Assembly: GCA_030674155.1 (NCBI GenBank)
Contig: CM060325.1
Span: forward strand, 48,938,441 to 49,002,440
Origin: Stramonita haemastoma
Taxonomy: Eukaryota > Mollusca > Gastropoda > Neogastropoda > Muricidae
DNA length: 64,000 nt
Direction of reading: 5' to 3'
This document shows, piece by piece, positions 52,535 to 63,694 of this stretch. Position 1 is the first letter of the stretch. Each line of letters opens with the position of its first letter. The notes beneath the pieces were generated by a model. It saw nothing but the letters and a program-made list of their open reading frames with translations. It did not search any database and was not told the origin of the DNA. The translations under genes and the position numbers were made by a program.

Positions 52535-55500
52535 GACTTTTTTTATATGAAAGGAACTAAGGCACCGGCAGACCTGCACTTGAAGCTGATGTGGGAAATC
52601 ATAAAGATCCCCACCCTTTCTTCATCAGACGCTCGAGATTTGAAGCCATGGCTTTACAGACTCATGGGACTGAAGTGTCTTAACCACTCGCATATGTGGT
52701 GTTGGTCATGTCATTTTTAGAATTTATTCTACCAGAAAAAGCGATGGCAGAAGGTTCTTCTACTTATGACATCACTTACCCCCCTTTTTGACCATTTTAA
52801 AGTACTTGTCTATTTCTGACATTTTTGTTTCAGATAGGACGTCAGTTTTTTCCAATTCAACACAGCTTCGAATCTAACTTCTGCCTTGCAGAGACACACA
52901 TGCATGCATGCACACACACACACACAAAAACACGCTTTCTTTAGAAAACAAAACAACACAAAACAAAAAAACGCTCCAGGAACACCAAAACTACCTTTTC
53001 GACTAGCTCTTCTCCCGTCAACAAGGGGAGACGAAGATTCCTCATGAGTTCCGCCACGTAGGGTTGCCTCCCTTCTCGGTCGTTTTTGATCCAGCGCAGC
53101 ACCAGCTCAAAGAGGCGATACTCGGAGTTGACTCGCAGGCTGTTTTCTGCCAGCATGGAGGCCACCTGGCGGGACGTCAGTTTGTAGTACTGCTCTGAGT
53201 CTGCCACGACCTGAAACAGCACCGAGTTCCATCAGAAACAGTTGCTTATTTGTGACGCTCTACCACATAAGGAGTCGCATTGCACAAGAGGTCGATTTTT
53301 AGTTATTGACATGTTATTACTCTGCAATAAAAAGTCTATTCAATACACAAAAAAACTGATTGAAAATCGAACAATTCTATGAAAAGTTATAATAAATTCA
53401 ACTGATACACTGCAGGACATGATAAAAGGAGAAATTGACAAGTTTAGCATCCTAATAGGTGGTCAAAATGAGGGCTTGGGTATTTTAAAAACACGTTTAA
53501 GAGCAAAAGGAGACAAAATTATGCCATGATATTTCATTACACGGTTGAACGGTGGTAATAGTTTCATAATCAATCCAAATCTAAAAATTGACAACTTGAC
53601 CCCCACCAGTCTTTAATGGCTCCTAGCGGAGAAGTGGGTCAGGTGCTAAGCGACTCATTTCGTGGTGGAGTGTCACATTTCTGCCTGTCCCCAATGTTGG
53701 AATATGGCTGCCTTCATGTTGGGCAAGAAAAACAAGTCGCATAGACAAATTCTCACCATTCTGCTTGCTGCTTTTTACTCCTTTTGTTGTTCAACTTTAA
53801 AAAAAAATTGTCTGATTAATTTTTTACCTTTAACCCTTTGCTTGGCACAACGCCCCAAAGCGCCCGACCCTGTCCTTGGGCAAAACGCCCCAAAGTGCCC
53901 GGCGACACGACCGTCACTTCAGAGCGATCATACATTCGAAATTCCCGCCAATCTCGCTTCAAATCTCGTGAATATAGAAGCCACGAGACTGCCCGTGAGA
54001 CTTCCGCATGTTTATTACAAATGGCGGCGATTGGAGTGAGTTTGTTGCAAGTTTTGGAGGAAAAAAATCGCAAATTTTTCCAAGATGGATGCTATCTTCG
54101 AACCCGACATTTACGATCGTTTTTACAGCTTCCATGCCGAAAATATGACGCTGTGAGATGTGTATCTAGGCTCAAATATCGATGTAATCGATCCTAGTAG
54201 TGTGTGCACTTCTGAGTTTGTTGACTGAAGTGAGAGAGACGACTTTGACTACAGCGAAGTTCGAGACGAAAATCGATCGTCAAATCTAACACGGCCGATA
54301 CGCGTTTTGAATTCTACTCTTAGATTTGGGGAAATTATCGTGGATTTCAAGTTCGGCAATGGTTCAGAACTTGATATATTTTGTTATTTGGTTGCTATTC
54401 GGGATTTTGATACGGTAGCGGCTCAAACTTAAACGTTAAGCTGATCGCGATCATCGGTAAACAAAAATGGCGATCGTCGGAATGTTCGATGTGTTCGTGC
54501 ACCATTTATCAAAAAAACTAAAAAACCAACAGTAGGTTGAAAATATCTTTTCTATAATTGTTTCTTAATGTTTTAGTTTTTATTTAATCAAAATCCATGC
54601 ACGCATTCTAAAGTTATTGCAACGCTAACTGTAACACACACAAACCAATCAATGACTTTGTGTGTTTATGCATTATAATTCTAAAAGAAAATAAAAATAA
54701 TGACAAAAATTGGGTATTAACAATTTCTTTATTCATTTCTGCATCTTGCTGTTTTTATTTCATCAAAATCCATCTGACCATTGTAGAGTTATTGCATGTT
54801 AAATACATACACCCACTCACAAGCCATCCACCTCCATTTTCTCTGCCCGGCAGGAAGGTGACAAATGATTTTGCTGTGCCCAGCAAAGGGTTAAAAAATG
54901 GGTTACTCCTTGAAAACAATTTCTAGACTTTGGTATTCATGTACTTTTGGCAAAAAGGTCTGTTTGTTTTGTCATGTACTTCTTTAGTTTCTGGATGCAA
55001 AAAAAAAACCCCCAACTGAAAACAAACTATTACCATCCTCAAATCTCTCACTCTTCCTATTAATTTTTGTTCATAACATTCGTGAGCAAAATGTCACATG
55101 TTGATATTTCATCACTTGGTTTTCAAAATAATTCATAAACAACACAACTACTGAACAAAAAAAAACAACAACCACCAATAATAAAAAAACAAACAAACAC
55201 AAACAATCCCTTCCAAATCACTGCCCCCCCCCCCCTCTCCCCAAAACCCCCCCAACAACCCAAAACAAACAAAAACCACCCCTAAAACAAACAACCCAAA
55301 CCCTAATTCTGACCCAAGTTCTCCTTCCCGCCCTTCTGCAACCCCCCCCCCCCCCCCCCCCCCTTCCACAGTATGCAAATCCAGCATAACTCAGTCACAG
55401 ATCCAGTGCTAAAATTAGCACGCCACATATTTTTACCAAGTCCTCAGATTTACATTTACCAAGTCCTGTGTTCAGATCCAGCTATAATTAGCACCAGCTG

Positions 55501-57943
55501 GGCTGGGCTGGAATTGGAACAGATAGTAGCAGCCGAGGGTAGCTGAAAGTGGGGGGGAAACTGACAGCTGTGCACCCCCTCCCCCCCCCCAACCCAAACT
55601 TCAATTCTGACCCAACTATTCTTTCCCACCCTTCTGCATCCCCCCCCCCCCCCCCCCCCCCCCAACACATACACACCACAGTGCATAGGTCCAACATCAC
55701 TCAAGTCAAGAGTGCTAGATATTTAACGTGCCCTTTCCTTTTACCTAGTCCAGGTGTGGTCAGTCAGTTCCTGCTAATAATTAGCACCAGCTGGCCCCCA
55801 TCTGGGCGGGGGGATTGTTGTTGCTGTTGTTGTTATTCCCCAGCTTAACACTCTGTGGGTCACCCAGAATGTGTTCTCTGACACACTCATCTCACCTGGG
55901 AATCACTGTGAGATTGAAATTGCACACTGAATGAGAAGTTTGCGTGTATGACTATTTTCAAGTACCTCGCCATATAGGCAGTCATACTCCGACTTCAGAG
56001 GAGGGGCGGAGGGATGAGATGGATTAATCAGCAGCTGAGAGGAACTGAAAGTGGGGGTAGGGGGGTGGGAACTGACAGCTGTAACCCCCCCCCCCCCACA
56101 CACACACACATTCACCCCCCAAAATGGACTCACCTCGAAGTTTTTTTCAAATGAAAATTTGTTTTGTTTTATTTTATTAAAATATTTTTTTGTTTGACTC
56201 ACCACGAAGTTTTATTTTTTAATTTTTTAAAAATTATTATCATTTTTATATACTTTTTATATTCATTATTATTTTTTTTGGGTGACTCACCTCAAAGTTG
56301 TCGAGGATGAAGTCACGGGCACGGGTGGACATGCTGGTGAGGGAGTAGAGCTCGGCCAGGTTGAGGATGTCGACGCAGTTGTCCTTGGTGATGGCCATCT
56401 CCAGGTACTTGCTGCACAGCTCCACGGCCACGCCCACCTGCAGGTGAGTGGCGCGGACAGCACCTCCTCCACATTGTCCACCGTCAGGGCCAGCATCCCC
56501 GTGTACACAAAGTCCACCACCACCTGCACACAGCGTAGTGAGTGTAGTCTACTGGAGTGGGTTGTGGTTGGGTTGTGTTGTGCAGTGTTGTTTTTGTGTT
56601 GTGTTGTTTTGTGTTGTGTGTTGTTTTGTGTTGTTGTGTTGTTTTGTTGTGTTGTTTTGTATTCTGTTGTTTTGTGCATGTTGTTTTGTATTGTGTTGTT
56701 TGTGTCATGTTGTTTTGTATTATGTTGTGTTGTTTTGTATTTGTTGTGTTGTTTTGTATTATGTTGTGTTGTTTGTATGAATGTTTTCACACACTGAATT
56801 CAGTTATTTTTCTTCAAGAAATACTTCCAACAGCACACAGGTTCCACACAATATCTTACCTAGAAGATAGATCCATTGCCCTACACAACCAATGACATCA
56901 CCTAAATACTTACATGTCCATTCCATCATATTCCAATCAATCAGACAGACATTACCACAACATCCAACCAACTGATCATCAAACCTTATACACAATCATC
57001 AATACATCAAATTCCTCCAACCACCATCCAACTCAGCAGACCATCAACCCAACTGACATTTAATCCAACGATACCAAAGCCACCATCCCCCTCCGACTAA
57101 CCCACAACAAACCGAATCCACTTTACTCAAACCCAACTGAACCATCCAACCATCCAATCCTAACCTCCAACTCATGACTCCAACCCAATCACTAACAACC
57201 ACCTGAACCAACCCACAACCCAATGATCCATACAACTAAACGTACCATGCCCATCAACCCAATCCACCTACTCAACCCACCTGAACCACCAACATCATCC
57301 AACCCAATCAACTACTGACATCCAAACCAATCCACCTACTCCCACCTGAACTCCACCCACCATCCACTCACTCAACGTACCTGAACCCACCCAACCCAAT
57401 CCACCAACTCAACTACCTGAACTAACCAACCCACATCCAACCCAACTCACTCACCTGACCATCCAACCCAATCCACCTGACTCAACCACCCGAACCAACC
57501 AACCAATCATCCAACCCAACTCAACCTACCCTCAGTCCACCCGCTGTGACTCCACGGAGCTCCACAAACTGTTTCTCGGCTCTCTCGCATGTCGCCCGTC
57601 AGCATCACCCGGAAGTAATCGCTGCAGGCAGCCATGGCCGCTTTGTGAACTTTGATCTCCTGTAACATGACGTCCATGCCTTCATCGTCAGCACTTAAAA
57701 ATTTTTGTTTGTTTGTTTTTTAATTTTTTTTTTTTTTTACTTCAATTTTTTGTTCATCGTCAGCACTAACATCCAGTTTTATATCATCATCGTCATTCCT
57801 TTTAAAATTCTCATTGTTTTTACGCATGCGTATTGTTTTACATTTTGGTTGTACTGATTCTGTGTCAAAGTCTTCTAAATTACTCAAAAACAATGTTCGT
57901 TTTCTTGTTTACCAACTAAGAAAATTTTGGTGACTAAAATATC

Positions 57944-57987
<44 letters not shown>

Positions 57988-57990
57988 CGG

Positions 57991-58038
<48 letters not shown>

Positions 58039-58747
58039 CATAAGTTAGTGTTTGCATGCCTCTGTGTGTGTGCGTGTACATCATTGTACATGTCTGTATA
58101 TATATTATATGCATGCATGTGTTCATATCTGTCTTTAAGCATGGGAGCATCTACATCATTAGTAGTATAACTATATATATGTATGCCTAAGGGCTTACAT
58201 AATTTGTAAGTTTAAGACAAGTCTTCAGCTGGATTACATACATACATCAGGCTTGATTTTGCTTATGAATAAATAATTCCCCTTATTTCTTAGTAGAAAA
58301 AAAAACCCATTACATTCTGCTAAGGCCCTGCACAAGTACTACAAGCTAACCAGACATATCTTGCTCATTTCTTAGTGAAAAAAGAAAACACTTTCTGCTA
58401 AGGCCTTGCACAAGAAGTGCACACTAGCAAAGACCTGACCTGGCCATCGGCGAAGAGGGAGTAGTCACACAGGGTGGCATTGTTGCGCAGTTCTTGCAGC
58501 CCCTGCAACATGCGGCAGCAGTGACTGCGGGCGGCCAAGCCTCGCTCAGGAAATCCCAGAGCAGTCTCCTCAGTGCTGGTGCCTGGCTGAGGCTGCAGAG
58601 CCAGTCCCTCTGCAGGGACAACCGCTGGGCGGCTGGCGTTGTCGCATGTGCTGATCATGAAATGGGCAGGCGGGCAGCGATAGTACGGCAGCTTGCGCAC
58701 TGGTGGCATCAGTACTTCCTTAACGCCAGTTGAGCTGAAGGATTTTT
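51102..58747 (-). CDS. Kelch-like (KLHL) protein: BTB, BACK and kelch repeats
   Basis: Five minus-strand exons in order: A 58747-58440, B 57659-57530, C 56523-56291, D 53210-52995, E 52106-51102. Exon A gives a ~75-residue N-terminal extension, then the start of BTB ([17 protein letters not shown]). B continues [21 protein letters not shown] has [21 protein letters not shown] and the BTB-BACK join. D is BACK ([20 protein letters not shown]). E completes BACK and has five kelch blades with GG motifs (YACGGK, YAVGGQ, YISGGQ, YVIGGN, YIVGGI). In the family such proteins are substrate adaptors of CUL3 E3 ligases. One-base shifts are needed near 57575 and 56453. The exact KLHL paralogue is not resolved, and the start codon is either in exon A or upstream. 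Confidence 0.9.
52205..52700 (-). mobile_element. SINE family D with internal (AT)n expansion
   Basis: The 5' and 3' parts match family D (cggcagacctgcacttgaag; cgtaacccactgaacaccg). Where intact copies have a short tatatatac stretch, this copy carries (AT)n blocks at about 52385-52426 and 52471-52528. It lies in the intron between KLHL exons D and E. Confidence 0.85.
52995..53210 (-). CDS. KLHL exon D: BACK domain
   Basis: The acceptor is gtgctgtttcag and the donor GAAAAG|gtagtt; 72 uninterrupted codons. [20 protein letters not shown] and [16 protein letters not shown] are typical BACK helices. Confidence 0.92.
53215..53830. other. KLHL intron; SINE D fragment
   Basis: A family D fragment lies at 53680-53765 (atgttggaatatggctgcc). 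The rest is AT-rich with nothing recognised. Confidence 0.5.
53830..54894 (+). mobile_element. Non-autonomous piggyBac element with intact ends
   Basis: Flanked by TTAA at 53830-53833 and 54891-54894. The terminal inverted repeats CCCTTTGCTTGGCACA and TGTGCCCAGCAAAGGG match at 15 of 16 positions. Inside the left end acgccccaaag is repeated. A transposase N-terminus starts at 54085 ([20 protein letters not shown]) and continues with two in-frame stops to about 54430; the catalytic part is absent. Length 1057 bp between the TTAA sites. Confidence 0.9.
55190..56110. repeat. Duplicated poly-C-rich block
   Basis: Two similar blocks (about 55190-55430 and 55540-55760) each have attctgacccaa, ccttctgca, a C14-C20 run and gtgctaaa/tagcac. 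A third partial match (aactgacagctgtaaccccc) is near 56070. Intronic in the KLHL gene. Confidence 0.7.
56125..56303. repeat. Three copies of the exon C donor region
   Basis: On the minus strand ACTTTGAG|gtgagt (real, 56291), ACTTCGTG|gtgagt (boundary 56203) and ACTTCGAG|gtgagt (boundary 56134) occur in a row, separated by T-rich DNA. Confidence 0.75.
56291..56523 (-). CDS. KLHL exon C: BTB end and BACK start
   Basis: The acceptor is gctgtgtgcag. [20 protein letters not shown], then one missing base near 56453, then [20 protein letters not shown] and [19 protein letters not shown]. The donor is TTTGAG|gtgagt. With the base restored in length only, the exon is 78 codons. Confidence 0.85.
56560..56780. 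repeat. TTGTGTTGTTT satellite
   Basis: Imperfect 5-10 bp units of TTGTG/TTGTTTTGT just upstream (in transcript sense) of the exon C acceptor. Confidence 0.8.
56880..57530. repeat. Degenerate array of exon B donor-like units
   Basis: On the minus strand, segments like gttcag|gtacgttgagtg recur after the real donor GAGG|gtaggttgag. Clear ones are near 57265, 57338, 57380, 57413 and 57455, with weaker traces to about 57000. Units are irregular, about 35-60 bp, of the type aacccaatccacc. Confidence 0.65.
57530..57659 (-). CDS. KLHL exon B: BTB core
   Basis: The acceptor is catgttacag. [20 protein letters not shown] then TGDMRESR. After one surplus base (or two missing) near 57575 the frame continues [15 protein letters not shown] to the donor AGG|gtaggt. 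The phase matches exon C (VVVDFVYTG). Confidence 0.83.
57945..58035. repeat. (GT)n microsatellite
   Basis: About 40 GT units with TGCG variants in the KLHL intron between exons A and B. Confidence 0.9.
58440..58747 (-). CDS. KLHL exon A: N-terminus and BTB start
   Basis: The acceptor is tttcactttcag and the donor GGCCAG|gtcagg. Two bases then 102 codons, ending ...[11 protein letters not shown] in phase 0. Possible starts within the exon are the ATG before PPVRK and the ATG in HFMIS; an upstream exon is needed otherwise. A 148-151 bp duplicate of the acceptor and first ~55 bases lies at 58843-58990. Confidence 0.8.
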
Positions 58748-58990
58748 CTGAAAGTGAAACAAAGGTCCAATTTAAAAAAAACACACTTTTTTTTGTGACT
58801 TGCTTTTCAAGTTAAGAAATACTTTTATCATCATCTTCATCCCTTGCGCACTGGGGGCATTACTTCCTTATCGTCAGTTGAGCTGAAGGATTTTTCTGAA
58901 ACAAAGGCCCAATTTTAAAAAATACTTAAAATTTTTTTTTTTAGTGATTTGCTTTTCAAGTTAAGTAGAGTCAAAAATACTTTTGTCCTC
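58692..58990. repeat. ~150-bp tandem duplication spanning the exon A acceptor
   Basis: The block from cttgcgcactggtggcat at 58692 recurs at 58843, including gagctgaaggatttttctga (exon start and AG) and the following pyrimidine tract. The second junction is at 58895. Confidence 0.88.
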
Positions 58991-59159
58991 ATCCTCATCC
59001 CATGAAGGGCATTACCACACTGACACTGTCAGTGTGTGTGTCAGGCACTTAATTGATAGCAACCAATCTTGAAAAGACACAAAAAGAAGACACAAGTAAC
59101 TGAGATGACTAAATGTATTGTGTAGTACAACTACAATACAATTACAATTGTACAGAATT

Positions 59160-59275
59160 TTTATTTATTTTATTTTTCATACCACTTTATGTCACAGCAG
59201 ATTCTCTGCGTGAAATTCGGGCTGCTCTCCCCGGGGAGGAAGCGTGTCACCACTAGTGCAGCGCCTACCCATTAT
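59160..59275 (-). mobile_element. SINE family E fragment
   Basis: Has cagattctctgcgtgaaatt and ggctgctctccccggggag. Followed by a family G fragment at 59285-59370. Confidence 0.75.
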
Positions 59276-59369
59276 TTTTTTATATAAAATATACAGCCCT
59301 GAACCGCCCTGTGAATTCCAACTTCCCGATTTTTCCTCAGGGATGGTGTCTATACACGACACCTGTGTG

Positions 59370-59815
59370 CATGCTTATTTTAAATAATTTTGTCATCTGC
59401 TCCTACTGGCACACAATGGCCTGCTCTTCCGAAAGGTGGAACAGGGTTCTAACCTGTGTGCAAGATGTTCTGCGTGTGTTTGCACATGGGGCCTCAGTTT
59501 ATAGTCTCATCTGAATGATTGCAGTACTGTATAATTAAAAAAAACAAACCTAACCAAACACTCATAATGTGTGCATATATCACTTTCACTGTTTCAGTTA
59601 TGGCAGATTTCTCTACATGATGTTTGGGATGCTCTCCTAAGAGACAGTGGAGAGAGAATGTTGCCACAAGAGCAACGCAAGCCATTATTATTTTATACTT
59701 TTTACATTTCATGAATGCATGTAGAACATCTTGTGCACACACTACAAGCTATTCAACCTTTTGGAAGAGCAGGTCAATGCATGCCAGTAGTAATGGATGA
59801 CAACTTGTATTAAAA
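59370..59815. mobile_element. Cluster of SINE B and E fragments
   Basis: 59370-59515 is family B (-) (tactggcacacaatggcct). 59575-59690 is family E (-) (gcagatttctctacatgat). 59705-59815 is family B (+) (gtagaacatcttgtgcaca). 59850-60050 may be a decayed family D. Confidence 0.65.
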
Positions 59816-60054
59816 AAAAAAAACCCAAAAATTCATGCACAAGCCAAGGGTGCCACTGTCATGGTTAGATATCATCCCCAAAGTTGGAATGTTCTACCCT
59901 TAATTAACTTCACTTTAATCTGGAAGGAAAAAAACTGTTATTATAATATTATACATGTAATGATGTATGCATGATCATGGTGCAGAAAATCTCAGCATTG
60001 TGAACCTGACCAGGCCTCACAGTTACAGCTCTAGATACTTAAGGAATGAGGAAA

Positions 60055-60597
60055 AAAAAGATTAAAAATTGACCTTTGCCAAACATGTTAATGATACGTG
60101 TACACAAAAATGTCAGTCAAGAATTCTGCAAAAGTCAAAGAATATTGGTATGGTGCTTCTTCTTTTAAAATTCATGTACTTTTACCATGGTTGCATAAAT
60201 CTTTGTTCACTTGTTGAGTTGATCATTAAATTATAAATTTTAATGTGCTGGTATGAAAGTTTGGGTGAACGATTCAATCTTGAGTGATAATGCTATAGTC
60301 AATGTGGATTATGCTGTCAACAAAAAATCACAGGCATGAAAGACAGACCTGTCAGTACATGCAGGGGCTGTATGACAGACAAGGGTGACAAAACAATTAT
60401 GAATTATACTCCTGTACTAAGCATAAATATATATCAATTTGATAAATTGACTGTCACGCTTTTGTGAAGATGCTATGAAACCTTGAGAGTAAAATCTAGA
60501 GCCCAGAGTCAAAAGACTTAAATTCTATGATTAATTGAGCTTTTGAACTCATAACCCTCATCACTTCAGTTTCACCTGGACTGATTATCTGATAGTG

Positions 60598-60598
<1 letters not shown>
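60055..60598. other. No gene seen
   Basis: AT-rich sequence with no repeat or exon-like feature recognised. Confidence 0.4.
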
Positions 60599-60835
<237 letters not shown>

Positions 60836-60854
60836 ATGTGTATTTTAAGCTTTT

Positions 60855-61270
60855 ACTTCTTATATATACCACTTTAAAATAACAGCAGATTTCTCCATGT
60901 GAAATTCAGGCTACTCTCCCCAGGGAGGAAGTGCTGCCACAAGACCAGCACCACCCATTATTATCATATTTTTGTTCCATGTCTGCAATTGTATTTGTTT
61001 CCTTTTCAGTATCAGAGTGATTTTTTTCTACAGAATTTTGCCAGGGACAACTCTCTTGACACTGTGGGTTCTTTTTGTGTTTGTGTTTAATAAACAAAAA
61101 AAGTGAATACATGGGACTCCGGTTTATCTCTCATCCAAAAGATTAGCGCCCAGACCACCTCTCATGATCTAATGGATGGTTGGCCCCAAGTGGGGTTTGA
61201 ACCACCATATACTTCCAACCCCGACTTTTGGCTTTCTAGGCAGCTGAACCTCTAGACTACTGATCCCCCG
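60855..61270 (-). mobile_element. SINE family E, full length
   Basis: The minus strand has a tRNA-like head (agtctagaggttcagctgcc, B box gttcaaacccc), a middle part with ccatgtattc, gtcaagagagttgtccctgg, and the conserved ctccctggggagagtagcc block to an aaagtggtata-type end. Confidence 0.82.
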
Positions 61271-61286
61271 TGCACATGCTTGTCAC

Positions 61287-61518
<232 letters not shown>

Positions 61519-61916
61519 CGTAGTTTGTTTTGGTTAGCCTATTGTTTTGTTTTGAATACATGTTCTATTACTAGTAGGCCTGGTGATGCATCCGTCAAAA
61601 CTTCTCTCAGTACGAGATGAAAATGTGGTTTTGAATCTTGAAAAGTAGCTGAACCATCATACGCTTCCTTATAATACACTTTGTTGATTTTGAACGCAAG
61701 TAAATAATACAAAAGCCAAAAAGGGGTTGGGGGTATTTTACAGTAGTTTGGTCAACTGCTTAAAATTCGAGTCTTCTTTGTATGAGGCCAATGCATGTCA
61801 CAGTAATCAACTTGCCATTACGATAGACAAGTAATTTTTAGTGATCAGGCTTTCTTCTACTGAATGAAAATGATATGATCTGAAACGGGATTGATATCAA
61901 AATAATCTCTCCTTAC

Positions 61917-62100
61917 CTGCAACACAATCGCAAACATTCGATCTTCCGATAGATAAATAATGCCGGATGTATGGTTTGATGTTTGTCGTATTTATCTAGA
62001 AGTGTGAAGAAATTGAAATAATTACACATGTGTACAAGTAATATATTACTGGAACCATACTTTAGCATTAACAAACTCATTAAGAGAAAAAGCACTTCGT
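61917..62100 (-). other. Candidate 5' non-coding exon of the KLHL gene
   Basis: The minus strand has a strong donor, GTTGCAG|gtaagg, at 61917/61916. One reading phase fits exon A (one base before its AA). No in-frame ATG in that phase, so it would be mostly UTR. No promoter element was identified. Confidence 0.25.
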
Positions 62101-62449
62101 TATACGGGAATTACACAATTTAACAACCAAAGCGTTTTGTTTCCGGTCAGGTCTATTTTTAGAAGCGCATTGTCACACGAAAACACACAAATAATTACAA
62201 AACTAGCAAAAGCATAAAAATCTTTTAAAATCTAAAAAAAAAAGAAAGAAAAGGAAAGTATAAGAATAGGGGCTATGTGATAACATACTAAAATGAACTA
62301 AAAGTCTGCTATCAGGAAAAAAACACACAACGAGTTTGTGTTGGCTCTGACTGTCTACTAAACATCCTTTGACCTGTACTCTATTTGTAATTAATCTTCT
62401 AAATTACTTTGATAGTACCTGCACAGTTTTTGCTGGCAACACCAAGCTT

Positions 62450-62660
62450 TAGTGTTTCAGAAGATAGTACAGTCCACAATGATTCTTACCAATTTCCATA
62501 AATGGTCAGATGAATGGAAATTACACTTCAATGTCTCCAAAATGCAGTCATGCATACAGGAAGGGGCAAATCCTGAACATGATACCTTCATGGAACAGGA
62601 TGGTGATGAGAAGAACCTAAGATTTAGTTTTGATGAGGCCTTAAATCATTTGACTTGCAT
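62450..62660 (+). mobile_element. LINE reverse-transcriptase remnant
   Basis: Plus-strand frame: [20 protein letters not shown], then [18 protein letters not shown]. This matches the conserved W..W.L.FN..K and NP.H.Y segment after the FADD motif in Jockey/CR1-type reverse transcriptases. It is cut by the tetranucleotide array. Confidence 0.7.
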
Positions 62661-62670
62661 GCAGAAAAGG

Positions 62671-62723
<53 letters not shown>

Positions 62724-62791
62724 CATCCATCCATCCATCCATCATCCATCCATCCATCCATCCATCCATCCATCCATCCATCCATCCATCC

Positions 62792-62840
<49 letters not shown>

Positions 62841-62848
62841 ATCTATCA

Positions 62849-62887
<39 letters not shown>

Positions 62888-62890
62888 ATC

Positions 62891-62921
<31 letters not shown>

Positions 62922-62952
62922 GTCTGTCTATCTCTCTATCTCTCTCTCTCTA
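62671..62952. repeat. (ATCT)n(ATCC)n(ATCT)n(GTCT)n tetranucleotide array
   Basis: Four blocks of related tetranucleotides over about 280 bp. A second (ATCT)n lies at 63443-63492. Confidence 0.95.
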
Positions 62953-62999
62953 TGTTATGCCTATTTTTTTGAAACATCTAGGATGTTTTATGGTTTTTT

Positions 63000-63435
63000 T
63001 TTCTTATTTTTTTTATTATAATTTTATTGGTAGTATGTCTCCCCCCTCCAATAAGGATGCTAGTTTTAAAAAAAATTCCCCTTTTATCCAAATGTATGAT
63101 TTTATTACATGTATAATTTTTGATAGATAGTGGTGGATTGATGTTTCGTTGTTTATTTCATTTTGTTCTCTTGTTTGCTCCTATCTACTAACGCTTTTCT
63201 TTTTTTCCATAATCAAAATCTTTTATTGTGACTTCTGATTTTTGTCTTCTGAAAGAGTGCATTTTATTACCTTATCAATATAGTGTTGACTTTATTCTTT
63301 GTGTTGTTTAGTACTGCGTAAAGTCTTATTGTTTAGTATATTTTCAACTTGATGTATCCCTGAAAAGGGCGGGGACTGGATGTAAAAAAGCACACGAGTG
63401 CTTATCTATTATCCTCGAATAAAAGACTTTGCCTT
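63000..63435 (+). mobile_element. Retroelement 3' end sharing the SINE B tail
   Basis: Ends ggggactggatgtaaaaaag, gcacacgagtgcttatc and cgaataaaagact, the same as family B 3' ends. The sequence before it is not the SINE B body, so it may be the 3' UTR of the partner LINE. Confidence 0.5.
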
Positions 63436-63592
63436 GCCTTGTCTATCTCTCTATCTCTCTATCTCTCTATCTATCTATCTATCTATCTATCTATTCCTTA
63501 GTTTGGCGACCGTAGATTCAGACTGGGTGTGTCAAATATAAATATTCATAAACTGAGATAGGTTACAGAATGTATAGTGGATTTTTTTTTTT

Positions 63593-63690
63593 CGTTCCTC
63601 GGCTAGAGCTCTGAGGCTCACCAATGTTCAGATTTTGCGCCTGGGACCGTTTTGGACAACACTGAAGGTAGCTGCATGCCGGCTTCGAGG
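63593..63690 (-). mobile_element. SINE family D 3' fragment
   Basis: The reverse complement of gctagagctctgaggctcac and the gaccgttttggacaacactg block of family D. Confidence 0.65.
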
Positions 63691-63694
63691 TGTA

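Noticed and set aside
54085..54430. A host gene derived from piggyBac transposase
   Set aside because: Only an N-terminal stretch with two in-frame stops lies between intact inverted repeats, so it is a deletion derivative of the transposon.
56287..56797. Open frames across KLHL exon C and the TTGTG satellite
   Set aside because: They arise from the exon's off-frame continuation and the satellite; the BTB-BACK frame with intact splice sites explains the locus.
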